Of a DNA stretch of 64,000 nucleotides, positions 17,859-27,657 are shown in pieces. This DNA is from Clitopilus passeckerianus. Its lineage: Eukaryota; Basidiomycota; Agaricomycetes; Agaricales; Entolomataceae. Made by a program: the position numbers and the translations under genes. Numbering within the stretch: the stretch's first letter is position 1; the number at the start of each line of letters is the position of its first letter. A model generated the notes under the pieces. That model searched no databases, had not been told where the DNA came from, and saw only the letters and a program-made list of their open reading frames with translations. The stretch is taken from assembly GCA_944990035.1 (NCBI GenBank), contig CALYLX010000145.1:372001-436000 (forward strand). The letters are read 5' to 3'.

Positions 17859-18949
17859 TGTTGAACTGTGAGCAGCCCAGAGCGACTCAAGAGAGTTGCA
17901 TGGTTCATCATTGTGGCAAATTGCTTCATGTGTAGGGAGCTGGCGCTGCTTGGCTCAGTGCATGAGATCCCATGGGCGCTTGTTGGTAGGAGAGATTGTC
18001 TGAATCCTGCTATCAAAGAACTTGCGCTTGGTGGTCCTGTGGAACGCCTTGAAATTAGTGACCACCTTGGAAGCGTGATACACTCTGACAGCCTCAGAGC
18101 ACTCAGGATTCCACCAGGACTTCGACTTGGTGGAGATACGAGCAGTGTTTGAGTTGTTATCCCAAGACTGCTTGATAGCAGTTGCAGCAGCATCAGTGCA
18201 GCATTCGATTGCGTCTGCTGTTGTGAGACTGGTAGTGTTCAGACCTCACAAAGAAGAGGACAGTTCCTTAAAGAACTCTTCCTCTTGCTCACTGCTCTTC
18301 GGCAGAGTGATGCGTTTAGCTGCCAGCTGCACAGGCTGGATAGGGAGCGTGATGGTCAAGGGAGTTTGGCCAGAAGGTCCTTTCCACTCTGTGACCACAC
18401 TGTGAGGTCCCTGCAGTGCGACCCACAGGGAGAAAGAAGAGATCAATGATGGACGGCCTAAGGCTGCCAGCATGTGGAAAGTGAGTAGGAGTGCGTTCGG
18501 TCGGACACTAACCTCCAAACCCAGGTCAAGTGCAACATCACATAGTTCAGTTGGAATATGATTTGCAGAGTCATAGTCTGGATCCTAGACTGATGACTTG
18601 CAGTTGAAGTCCCCTGCCATGCAAAGCATGCCTGGGAGACGTGGGGCATTGTCACACAACCAGCAAATGGCAGTGCCATCCCCCGGGCTGGAATAGACAT
18701 TGGCGAAGTGTGTCTGGGTGCCTGCGCTCCCATACAGTATTGTGACCACCACATCATTGTGGTCGGCGAGATCAGTGCGGAATGCAGGCCGCATGCCTGC
18801 AAGACGCCTATGCACAAATGTCATAACACATGGGCGGTCAGTATCCAATGGTCATTCTTACGTTCCTCTAGTAGCACAGCAACCAGATCATAGTTTCTAT
18901 TCACATTCTGTGAAAAGAAGCGGAGAGTATTTACATGATTGTATCGCAT
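17859..18949 (-). pseudogene. LINE ORF2 N-terminal piece, endonuclease
   Basis: The start ATG is at 18949 (MRYNHVNTLRFFSQNVNRN). After EERKND about 180 bp are missing, removing the catalytic QEPPW segment. The frame resumes at VMTFVHRRLAG, continues to GDFNCKSSV, meets a TGG-to-TAG stop and ends before the RT where Tc1 transposon C begins. The right arm carries the same deletion and stop, so both predate the inverted duplication. Confidence 0.85.
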
Positions 18950-18958
18950 AAAGTAAAG

Positions 18959-20439
18959 TTATGTGCGGGCAGTGCGTTCACCCTGACCAATCTGAATCGG
19001 TCTCCTCTTGGGTAGTAGTACGTTAGTATAACTCTGCAGTGCTTTAACAGAAAAGCCTACCGCATCGTTGACAGCATATCAGCACTGGATCCATCCAGCA
19101 TCAAACCAATGTCTTGCAAAAGGGCACTTAGGTGAATCAGCCTCGTGCTCCTTGCCATAGTTGATGCACCTAGGTGCATGTGGGCATGGCGCGCCATCAG
19201 GAGTGGCAGGCACCGGAGGATTGGCATCAGCATTGCCCCAGCAGCAGTGGGCGAGCTTGCGATGGTTACGCGAATCATGGCCATAGCCACAATGTGCGCA
19301 GGAGTTGAACTGCTGCCTGCAGGTGGCAGTGGGGTGACCCCAAGCCCAGCAGTGTTGACACTGCGGAACGCCCACATGGACGCTTGCAGGGGAGATGAAA
19401 CACAAGTGTCCCCCGATGGAGATCTTCTTGTGTGTAATGGCCTTGAGGGAGGTACCAGACCTGGTGTCCCAAAAGTTGAAGAACACGACACACATGTCAT
19501 GCGTGCGTGAGTTGCAGTGCACACGAGGCATTCCAGCAAGCTGGAGCGCACTAGTAGCAGGATCTTGACACAGCAGTGCTAGGACTGCATTAGCAGTGAT
19601 AGGAGTGCTGCCCACCGCACTAAAGGTGAAGTAGGGCACTCCTGTGATGCGCACATATGAACGCGACGTAGGAACCTCCACAGCGGCGTGGATGGTGGGA
19701 GATGGGTTGGCACCTTCAGTGACAGGGTACCAAACACGTTCGACAGTGACCCGGATGATGCCCAGGTCACTGTGGGTGGGTGTCTTGTCAAGGTAGACAA
19801 TGATAGTGTTACCCCTGCCGAGTTCAGCATGGATAGCGCGGTTCTTAGACCCACCAGCGCCAAAGCAAAGGTTGAGGGTGGAAACTGCCTGTTCAGGTGA
19901 GATGGGGAGAGGAATAGAGACAGCATTATCTCCATTGCCCCTGGTGGCATAGACAAAGCACTGCTTGTATGAGGGGCCTCACGTCGTTGATTTAAGCTTC
20001 TGCTTCTTCTTCGAGGGAGAGGGAGCAGTAGGGGGTGGGGAGGACACTGCCTTGCGCTTATTGGCATTGGAGTTTTCCTTGAGTTGCGCTACTTCATCCC
20101 AGGACAGTCCAGGGAGATGACACGCGAGTTCAGCAAGTTCTGCGCATTGCTGAGCAGACATGCCAACAGTGATCTCTGCAAAAGAGCGAGGGGTGGCGTT
20201 TGCAAGCCTCCTAGGCGGCTGCGAAGCGACAGAAGTGTAGGACGGCTTGGGAGCGTGCTGACGCTGTTGTGAAGGCTGCTGCTGCTGTTAAGACGCATTA
20301 GCAGGGTTGGGTGCATGCACAGCATGCAGATTGGGTGCCCTGCATGTTGCGGGAGCCTGTGGGGCAGGCCTAGCAAACTGGTGCTGCCATTGCATCCAGT
20401 TTCCGGGGTTTACCTGCCCTGGTTGCAATGTGGGAGATG
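18959..20439 (-). pseudogene. LINE ORF1, zinc-knuckle RNA-binding protein (broken)
   Basis: It reads from a Gln-rich segment through SLDCPG/ELAELACHLPGLSWDEVAQLKEN and a basic KKKQKLKSTT patch, then CVVFFNFWDTRSGTSLKAITHKK. Knuckles CQHCWAWGHPTATC and CAHCGYGHDSRNH follow, and a third, CINYGKEHEADSPKC, has one Cys replaced by Tyr. Several frameshifts and a TGA after GWIQC (19079) break it. Confidence 0.85.
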
Positions 20440-20441
20440 TA

Positions 20442-21224
20442 CAGTAAGCAGCAAAAGTGTTCCAATGTTTGCTACTTTTCTAAAGATGCTTTAATAGCTT
20501 AGGAAATAAAATTGATAAAATCATTGAAATATTACCCAATATAGTTTAGGATCATGGCTTGAGGCTGACATAAGCATGAGGCTGTGCAATTAATTTTGAT
20601 GGATGATATAAGCAAAACAAAACAGCGACTTATTGGAACAGTTATGTAACTGCTTGATGGAAAACTGTGAATTATCTAATATGTCATGTGACACTCTACT
20701 TTGTTGATTGCAATCAACAAGGTCATGTGACTAGAGTGTGATATTAGTATATATGTAGCTGTCCAGTTCATCCTAGACCCCCAACTCTGCTATGAAGTCC
20801 CTCACCAAGCCTCAAATTATCCGTGTCGTTGAACTGCTTCAATCTGGTGCCTCTGTCCGCCAGATCAACAGAGACACTGGTGTTGGCCTTGCTTCTATCT
20901 CTAGAATCCGTAATCAACATCTTCCAAACCTTGATAAGTCTTCTGGTGGCCGGCCAGCCAAGCTTACCTCTGCCAACATCAACTACACCAAATGTGCAAT
21001 GCGCATGGGCAAGCTTTCTACAGCTACTGAGGCTACGCAGGCCTTACATAACATCACCAACCAACCTCTCTCAGCTCAGACTGTGTGCTGTGACTTGCGT
21101 AACACTGGTTGGAAAGCTGTGAAGAAGAGGAAAAGGCCTGCACTCAAAAAATAGCATAAGCGCCTTCGGAAGAAATTTGCAGAACAACATCTGCACTGGA
21201 CTGTGGAGGACTGGAAGCGTGTTA
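20442..21224 (+). mobile_element. Tc1-like transposon D, truncated
   Basis: It starts CAGTAAGCAGC after a TA at 20440-20441 in LINE ORF1. The left terminal repeat (about 20442-20670) again has an outer motif and a similar inverted inner motif (TTGGAACAG...). It is cut within the transposase where Tc1 transposon A copy 2 begins at 21227. The rest of element D is absent from the window. Confidence 0.85.
20792..21224 (+). pseudogene. Transposase of transposon D, N-terminal part
   Basis: From the ATG at 20792 it reads MKSLTKPQIIRVVELLQSGASVRQIN, the helix-turn-helix region, and is open to a TAG at 21152-21154 after RPALKK. The frame continues HKRLRKKFAEQHLHWTVEDWKRV and ends just before the first catalytic Asp. 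It is clearly related to the transposase at 9648-10664 but is a different subfamily. Confidence 0.85.
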
Positions 21225-21226
21225 TA

Positions 21227-22449
21227 CAGTGGGCAACAAAACCCTTCCAATGTTTGCTACTTTTTCAAAAATGTGTTAATAGCTGATGAAATAAATTATG
21301 CAAAATCTTGAAAATAATATATATCATAGTTCAATCTCTTGGCTTGATGCTAACATGACCCTGAGGCTGTGCTTCCACTTTTAGCAGGTGTTTCACACAG
21401 TACAAGGTGGTGACCCATTGGAAGGGTTTTGTTGCTACTGATTTTAAAAACAGAAATACATGGATTTTAGTTCACACCTCAGACAGTATGCAGGGGCCTC
21501 AAAATCACTGGTTGGAAGTCCTTTAGAAAGGTGAAACGACCTGCACTTGACCAGAAGCATATTCATGCACGGAAGGAGTTTGGAGAAAGGCATAAGGAGT
21601 GGACTGTAGATGATTGAAAAAAGGTCTATTGGTCTGATGAGACTAAAATCAACCAGTTTGGGGCAGATGGGAATGAGAGTGTGGGCAGGGAAGGAGGAGG
21701 GGCTTAACAAGCGACATGTCAAAGAAACCCGGAAATTTGGAGGAGGAAATATTATGATATGGGGCTGTATGGGATGGGATGGGGTTGGATATGCTACCAG
21801 AATTGAAGGTACCATGGACAAGGTCCTTTACACTTCAATCCTGGAGGAGGAACTTCAGGCTAGCCTAAAGTACTATAAGGTAAAAGTGAAGGATATGATT
21901 TTTCAGCAGGACAATGACCCCAAGCACACCAGCAACATGGCCAAGGAATGGTTTAAACACCACAAAATGAAGGTTCTAATCTGGCCAGCAAACCCTCCTG
22001 ATATGAATCCTATTGAACATCTTTGGGTTCATGTCAAAAAAGAGCTTAGCAAGTATAATTCTCCATCTAATGGAGTATTAGAGCTTTGGTCAAGGGTAGA
22101 GAAGGTTTGGAATGAGATTCCAGCAGAGGTGTGCCAGAACTTAATAGAGTCAATGCCTAGAAGGATTCAGGCAGTAGTTGATGCCAAGGGAAAGTAGACT
22201 AAGTACTAAAATCCATGTATTTCTGTTTTTAAAATCAGTAGCAACAAAACCCTTCCAATGGGTCACCACCTTGTACTGTGTGAAACACCTGCTAAAAGTG
22301 GAAGCACAGCCTCAGGGTCATGTTAGCATCAAGCCAAGAGATTGAACTATGATATATATTATTTTCAAGATTTTGCATAATTTATTTCATCAGCTGTTAA
22401 CACATTTTTGAAAAAGTAGCAAACATTGGAAGGGTTTTGTTGCCCACTG
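21227..22449 (+). mobile_element. Tc1-like transposon A, copy 2 (internally deleted)
   Basis: It is 1223 bp with CAGTGGGCAAC ends and TA at 21225-21226 and 22450-22451. Its inverted repeats are 245 bp (21227-21471 and 22205-22449), longer than in copy 1. The left arm continues 34 bp into a copy of the sequence that normally lies only inside the right end. The transposase 5' half is missing. The left flank is transposon D and the right flank is a gypsy LTR. Confidence 0.9.
21472..22208 (+). pseudogene. Transposase of transposon A, 5'-deleted
   Basis: It lacks the helix-turn-helix region and starts in the linker (KITGWKSFRKVKRPALDQKHI). TGA replaces a Trp codon near 21617, and a frameshift follows near 21680. 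The catalytic parts YWSDETKINQ, FQQDNDPKHTS and NPIEHLW remain, but the last Trp before TKY is TAG. It is non-functional. Confidence 0.9.
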
Positions 22450-22451
22450 TA

Positions 22452-22729
22452 TACCTATGTATCTAGTAGTTCTAAATATAGCGCATGCGCAGCATGCTGA
22501 GTAAGTAGTGAGTCATGCGCAGCATGATGAGTAAGTACATGAGTCAGTATGACTCGATGTGAGTTAGAAAGAGTCAGATAAGGTATAAGTCTCTCACAAT
22601 CGTGAGAGATGCGGAGTAAGCATGGAAAAAGATGAGAAATGCGCAGTAACACGCGGCATATGTGAGTAATCGTGCATAGGTAAGCGGGCCGAGATATGTA
22701 AAGAGAAACATGTAAGCAAAATCATAACA
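22452..22729 (-). repeat. Gypsy LTR fragment, cut in its TATA box
   Basis: It matches the U3 part of the LTR at 8013-8287, including the doubled 30-bp unit, and ends CATAACA at 22729. Its left end is the TA right after transposon A copy 2, which inserted in the TATATA of the promoter. No internal element sequence accompanies it. It interrupts a LINE ORF1. Confidence 0.9.
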
Positions 22730-23238
22730 TGCACAAGCGTGTCTGCAAGAGTGCGAGAGTGTTCCTTGTTGCTGGCAGCAGAAGGGGCGCGGTTAAGCCA
22801 CTCCTTGAAGGTGACAAGAGAGTCAGTGATCACGTCTATGTCTTCCTCAACCGCGTCATCTGTGGCCTGCACCTGCAAACCAGTGGAGTTGTACTCTAAA
22901 TGTCCTACGAATGCAGGAGAGAACCCCTGCATTGGGGAAGTCGCCCTAGAGGCGGTTTTGGACTTGGGCTGCACAACAGCAGCACCAGAGGCGTCCTTCC
23001 TGTGCTTGTGCTCAGAGGAGGAAGGTGCGGAGGGAGCAGGGCTCTCGTCTGCTTCAAAACCATCGTCCTTATCCATTGCTGGAGTAGAACGCTTGTTTTG
23101 GGCGCCAGAAGGGCCTTGGGGAGTTTCTTTGCCATCAAACACGCCATAGCTGCTGCCATGGCCCTTCTGAGGCGTGGAGGGCGTCGGAGGTGGGTCCGGC
23201 AGCCAGGTATTCTTCTTGGTGCCTCCTGCACTACTCAT
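22730..23238 (-). pseudogene. LINE ORF1 N-terminal part
   Basis: It starts at ATG 23238 and reads MSSAGGTKKNTWLPDPPPTPSTPQ, an acidic/Ser-rich region, the basic patch EHKHRKD (possible nuclear signal) and then VEEDIDVITDSLVTFKEWLN. The gypsy LTR interrupts it at 22730. The upstream frame is also open through the leader into another LINE's ORF1, but that joining is a mosaic junction rather than one protein. Confidence 0.8.
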
Positions 23239-23347
23239 AGTGCAGACAGGCGCGAAAGCTGGAGGGTTGAGTGGTGTGCAAGTGCTTGAGGGCGAATTTG
23301 CGTCGCTGTTGTGGCTGTGATAGTGGTGGTAACAGATCAAAGAGGAT
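22730..23347 (-). mobile_element. LINE 5' end with ORF1 N-terminus
   Basis: On the minus strand the element's natural-looking 5' end (ATCCTCTTTGATCTGTTACC) is at 23347. It is followed by a short leader and ORF1 starting MSSAGGTKKN near 23238. ORF1 runs to LADTLVHV, where the gypsy LTR fragment cuts it. No frameshift is seen in this N-terminal part. Confidence 0.8.
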
Positions 23348-23366
23348 GACCTCTGTCTTATCATGA
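23348..23366 (-). other. 18-nt ORF2-derived filler at a LINE-LINE junction
   Basis: Between the LINE 5' end at 23347 and the ORF1 piece starting at 23367 lies a short segment equal to the ORF2 sequence encoding HDKTEV. Such filler is typical of template switching at a junction. Confidence 0.55.
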
Positions 23367-24098
23367 GTGGAATGGGGAGAGGCGCAGGGATGGCATCGCT
23401 GCCAGTGCCTCTGCACACGTAGATGAAGCACTGTCTACGCAATGGGCCACGCATGGTGGATTGGAGCTTCTGCTTCTTCTTCAAAGGTGAAAAAGCAGAG
23501 GGGAGGGGGGAGGACGCTGCTTTGCATTTGTTTGCATTGGAATTGTCCTTGAGTTGCACTACTTCATCCCAGGACAGTCCAGGGAGATGACGCACAAGTT
23601 CCACAAGTTCTGCGCAGTCATGCCAACGGTAACCGCTGCGAAGGAGCGAGAGGTGGCATTTGCAGGCCTCCTAGGTGGCTGCAAGGCAACAGAAGCATAG
23701 GACGCCTTGAGAGGGCGCTGACGCTGTTTTGGTTGCTGCTGCTGCTGCTGGGACGCATTAGGAGGCTTTGGCGCATGTACTACATGCAGATTAGGTGTTC
23801 TGTGCAGTGCAGCAAGTGCCTGGGGAGGGGGACGGGCAAACCGGTGCTGGAATTGCATCCAGTTACCCAACTGGATCCGCTTTGATTGTGGTTGTGAAGG
23901 GGCAGCAGCTGTGGCAACACCTGGGGCAGGTCCAGGGACCTGGCTGCCAGATTGTTGAGATGTTGCTGTGGACTCCAGTCCCTCCATGGGAGCCGGAGAT
24001 TTGTGACTAGTGGCAGTGTGTTTTGTGGGTCAGGGAGGGGTAACCTGGGTCCTGGGGCCTTGGGAGATGCTGGAGGAGGTGGGGGCAACTGTTCTTTG
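23367..24098 (-). pseudogene. LINE ORF1 middle segment
   Basis: The minus strand reads PRLPLPDPQNT/TSQQSGSQVPGPAPG, GNWMQFQHRFARPPPQ, a Gln run, ASYASVALQPPRRPAN, SFAAVTVGMTAQ, HLPGLSWDEVVQLKDN and RRQCFIYVCRGTGSDAIPAPLPIP. A short deletion after MTAQ shifts the frame. It is the central ORF1, bounded on both sides by junctions to other LINE pieces. Confidence 0.75.
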
Positions 24099-24319
24099 AC
24101 CTCTTGGTGAGGCCGCGATTGACTGTTGCCACAATAGTCTCAAGAGAGACTGAGGCGTTGACAGTAGTGGTGGGAATGGCAATGATCCTCTTGCGAGAAG
24201 GACCACGTGTGGTGGACTGCACCTTAACCTGGGCAGGTTTGGGTGCAGGGGAAGGATGGCCAGAGGCCTTCAAGTAAATGCGAGCAAGTTGCTCAGCATC
24301 CAGATTGGGATAGGCCCTG
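24099..24319 (-). mobile_element. Family-2 LINE ORF1 segment inside a mosaic
   Basis: It encodes RAYPNLDAEQLARIYLKASGHPSPAPKP and RIIAIPTTTVNASVSLETIVATVNRGLTKRSK, matching the ORF1 at 55125-56402. It is fused in frame to the RNase H part of an ORF2 on its 5' side (minus strand), giving one open frame over the junction at about 24320. Confidence 0.75.
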
Positions 24320-26875
24320 GCTGATGCCATAGGGTATTCCTCTGGCCCAAAAGCGCCATGAAGGAAGGAGCAGGCAGCAACCGCTTGGTGCTTCCTGCTT
24401 TTGGGAACAGACGTGTCAGCTGCCACCAACACTGTAATGTCGGACAGATCTGCATCAGCACGAATCACATTCAAATGGGTGTGACGAGAATCAAGGGCAT
24501 CCTTAGATGCTGCAATGATGATGTCAAATGTAACTCTGCCAGAGTGCATATCCAACAGGCGCCGGCCTGGGACAGCCTGTGCATGGACAGGATTGAGAAG
24601 CTCAGAAACACGCACAGCATGTGCATCAGAGTCCACAACCGTAGAGAGCAAGTTGCCGCGCATGCGTCGCGACAAGTTGGAGAGAGACGAAGGAAGACAC
24701 ATTGTTCCTTCATACGGCTGGTGTTTGTCACTAATGAGCGACAGCGTGGGATGGTTGCCAATCAGGGTGCCAATATGCGCCTGGCCATGTTCAACCAGTT
24801 TTCTGATGTGCAAATGAATGGGAGAGAGACCAGCAATAGACTTGGTCCCCCCACCTGGCGATGTGCGAAAGGCGCCGGTTATCCACCTAGCAGCCTTGTG
24901 TTGCATAGTGCGCAAGTGCAACATGGCAGTCTTGCACCTTGCACCTTTCTAGAACCAAAGGCCCACACCATAAGTAGCGACCGGGAGAACGCATGCATGG
25001 TAGAGCAGCCTCTTCTGAAGTGGGGTGATCCCCCTTGACGAGTTACCAAGCATGACCATTGCCTTGATAGTGGTTAATGCCTTGGTGGAGTAGTATTTGA
25101 CGTGGTGGCTGAATGACAGTGACCGGTCAAAGTAGAAGCCCAAGTGGCGCCAAACGCTTTTGGGTTGAAGGGGTGAGTTGCCAGTGTGTGGAGCAAAGCC
25201 CAGGTCAATGGCAGGGTTGACATCGTTGTGCTTGCAAGAAAAGTGGAAGACCTCTGTCTTATCATGTTCCAAGACAAGGCTCAGTGCAGTGACAAGCTCT
25301 GTGATGACAGCGTACACTTGTTGAAGTAGGGTGATTTCTCCCCAAAAAATGCCGACTGGACAATGAGCGAACCATCATCCACATACGACATGAGTGTAGT
25401 AACAGCAGGAGGGATCCTGCGCTGAAAGAGTCTCATTACTGGCACCAAATAGAGTGCAGAAAGGAGAGGAGAAAAAGCAGATCCCTGGCCAACGCCAACA
25501 TCTGCGGAGTACTTGCTGGACTTTTCGCCATTCCAGCCGTAAGATGTGCGTCTCCCCACAAGGTAGGACGCAAAGAAGTTGCAGACCTCTGGCGCGAAGC
25601 CTAGTCTGCGCAATGTGCGCAGCAGCATGTCATGGTTAAGAGAAGGGAAGAACTGAGCAAGGTCAAATGCAACCACACTTGTCTTCAACCCTCTGGCCCA
25701 ACCGGCCTTGACAATGTGAGTGAGGTAAACACCCACATCCTCAGTAGAGTGTTGGCGCACACCTTCAAACTGGTTGGGGTGAAATACGCCGAACTTCTGT
25801 GCTTCAAACTGCATTCTGTTCGCAAGCATCTTCTCAAAGAGTTTTCCTAGTGTGTTGAGCAGCACAATAGGGCAGAACATCTTAGGAGTTGAGTAGTGCG
25901 GTTTGCCAGGCTTGGGAACAATGGCAGAGCATGACTCTTTGAAGTGAGAAGGCCAGTGACCAACCCGAAAGCAGGCATTAGCAATCTCAACGAATTTGGT
26001 TGCAATGACAGTGTCAGCCACCAAGGATTTGAGCTGATACCATGTGAGGTGATCAGGCCCTGGAGCAGAAGTGTTTAAACACTTTGCTAGTTCTTCTCTG
26101 AGTTCGTTAATGCCAAAGTCCCACCACTCACGCGGAGGAGACTGAGGCACATTGTCAAGCACAGAGAGATCAACAGGGCGGTCAGATGCCGAGTTGTATG
26201 TTGAACAGTGCGACCCACAGGGAGAAAAAATAGATCAATGACTGACGGCCTCAGGCTGCCAGCATGTGGAAAGTGAGTAGGAGTGCGTTCCGGTCGGACG
26301 CTAGCCTTCAAACCCAGGTCAAGCGCAACATCACATAGTTTAGTTGCGACATGATTTGTAGAGTCATAGTCTGGATCCCAGACTGACGACTTGCAGTTAA
26401 AGTCCCCTGCCATGCAAAGCATGCTTGGGTGACGAGGGGCATTGTCATACAACCAGCGAATGGCAGTACCATCCCCTGGGCTAGAGTAGACATTGGTAAA
26501 GTGTATTTGAGCACCAGTGCTCCCATACAGTTTTGTAACCACCACATCATTGTGGTTGGCGAGGTCAGTGCGAAATGCAGGCCACATGCCTGCAAGATGC
26601 CTGTGCACAAATGTCATAACGTGTAGGCGGTCAGTCTCAGATGCTGGACGTCTAAACATGACTAGCCAGTCTGGGTGAGTGGGGGCACCAATCACCGCCT
26701 CCCCTTCCGGGTTGGTAGTGGACACAGTGCGGCATATAAGCCTCCAGGGAGGTTCTTGCAGCAGAAGCAAGTCAAAGTCGTTCTTACACTCTTCCAGGAG
26801 AGATGACACAAGATCATGATTTCTATGCACATTTTGTGAATAGAGGGGCAAAGAATGTACATGTTTGTAACGCAT
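24320..26875 (-). pseudogene. LINE ORF2: endonuclease, RT and partial RNase H
   Basis: The endonuclease (LLLQEPPWRL, SSPGDGTAIRW, GDFNCKSSVWDP) ends at FFLPVGRT. A deletion then enters the RT, shifted in frame: FRPIVLLNTLGKLFEKM, FDLAQFFPSLNHD, GVGQGSAFSPLLSALY, SYVDDGSLIV. A frameshift near 25320 separates the thumb (LEHDKTEVFHFSCKH). RNase H begins VLVAADTSVPKSRKHQ and stops at FGPEEY, where family-2 ORF1 sequence continues the frame. Confidence 0.85.
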
Positions 26876-26889
26876 AAAATCAATTATAA

Positions 26890-27620
26890 ACGTGGGCAGG
26901 ACGATCACCCAGAGCCATCTGAATCGGTCACCTCCTGGGTGGTTGGATGTTAGCATAACTTTGCGGTGCTCTAACAGAAAAGTGTACCCCATCGTTGATT
27001 TCATACCGGCGCTGGATCCAGCCAGCGTCAAATTGGTGACGAGAGAAGGCGCACTTGGACGAATCCGCTGTGTGCGCTTTGCCGCAGTTGATGCACCTGG
27101 GTGCATGGGCAAACCGGCGCTGGAATTGCATCCAGTTACCTGAATGGATCCGCTCTAGTTGCAGTTGGGAAGGGGCAGCACCTGTGGCAACACCTGAGTC
27201 TGGTCCAGGGACCGGGTTGTCAGGTTGCTGAGATGTCGCTGTGGACTCTAATCCCTCCACGGGGGCCGGAGATTTGTGACCTGTGGCAGTGTGTTCCATG
27301 GGTTGGGGAGAGGTAACCTGGGTCCTGGGGCCTTGGGAGGCGCTGGTGGAGGTGGGGGGAACTGCTGGGGCAGAGGAGGCCGGTGCTACACCATGCCCAC
27401 CTGCAGCAGCAGTGGAGGAAGCAGATGCCGCCTTTGCAGCACCTTTGGGAGCAGCAGTGCGCATAGGGCGCTGCTAGAAGGGAGGGGACGGCAGGACGGC
27501 GTTCAAAGCGTCCCTAGCGTGTCGCACTTGGGCTAGAGACCCCTCATCCGCACTGAGGTAGTCTGTGATATGAACAGCTGCTGCACGTGCAACTGTTGCA
27601 ACAAGGGTGTCTGCAATGTA
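26890..27620 (-). pseudogene. LINE ORF1 with internal deletion
   Basis: It reads IADTLVATVARAAAVHITDYLSADEGSLAQVRHARDALNAVLPSPP, then TAAPKG and Ala/Ser/Pro-rich spacers to GNWMQFQRRFA. There about 1 kb is missing and the frame rejoins HAPRCINCGKAHTADSSKC, the last knuckle and tail. The first two knuckles are lost. The 5' part is cut at 27620 where a Tc1 end sits at a TA. Confidence 0.8.
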
Positions 27621-27657
27621 CAGTGACTCAAACAATTGTCCGGATGTTTCGCACTGT
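27621..27657 (+). repeat. 37-bp end of Tc1 transposon C
   Basis: It equals the first 37 bp of the terminal repeat of transposon C (compare 29328), with a TA before it. After GCACTGT the sequence switches abruptly to LINE ORF1, the start of inverted-repeat arm 1. It is a scar of a larger element. Confidence 0.85.

Larger units (their letters stand above)
16370..19526. repeat. Left arm of large inverted repeat 1
   Basis: The 3157-bp arm is the reverse complement of 27657-30809. Positions in the two arms sum to 47183-47184 over most of the length and to 47179 beyond one length-variable A-run, so only a few bases of indel separate them. The arm holds Tc1 transposon C and a LINE endonuclease/ORF1 segment. 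Confidence 0.9.
17859..20439 (-). mobile_element. LINE piece, ORF1 to start of ORF2
   Basis: On the minus strand it runs from ORF1 (cut at 20439 by Tc1 transposon D) through the ORF1-ORF2 boundary (about 18950) to the region before the RT, where Tc1 transposon C inserted at a TA (STY codons). It belongs to an ORF1 subfamily shared with 44896-47008 (ALQLAGMP, KAITHKKISIGG). Part of it lies in the left inverted-repeat arm. Confidence 0.85.
24320..27620 (-). mobile_element. LINE copy with several internal deletions
   Basis: Minus strand, in order: ORF1 middle (27620-27101), deletion, ORF1 C-terminus (27100 to about 26890), ORF2 from ATG 26875, a deletion at about 26210 removing the region between endonuclease and RT, RT, and the start of RNase H to 24320. 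The upstream end meets a 37-bp Tc1 terminal repeat fragment at 27621. It has no 3' UTR. Confidence 0.8.
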
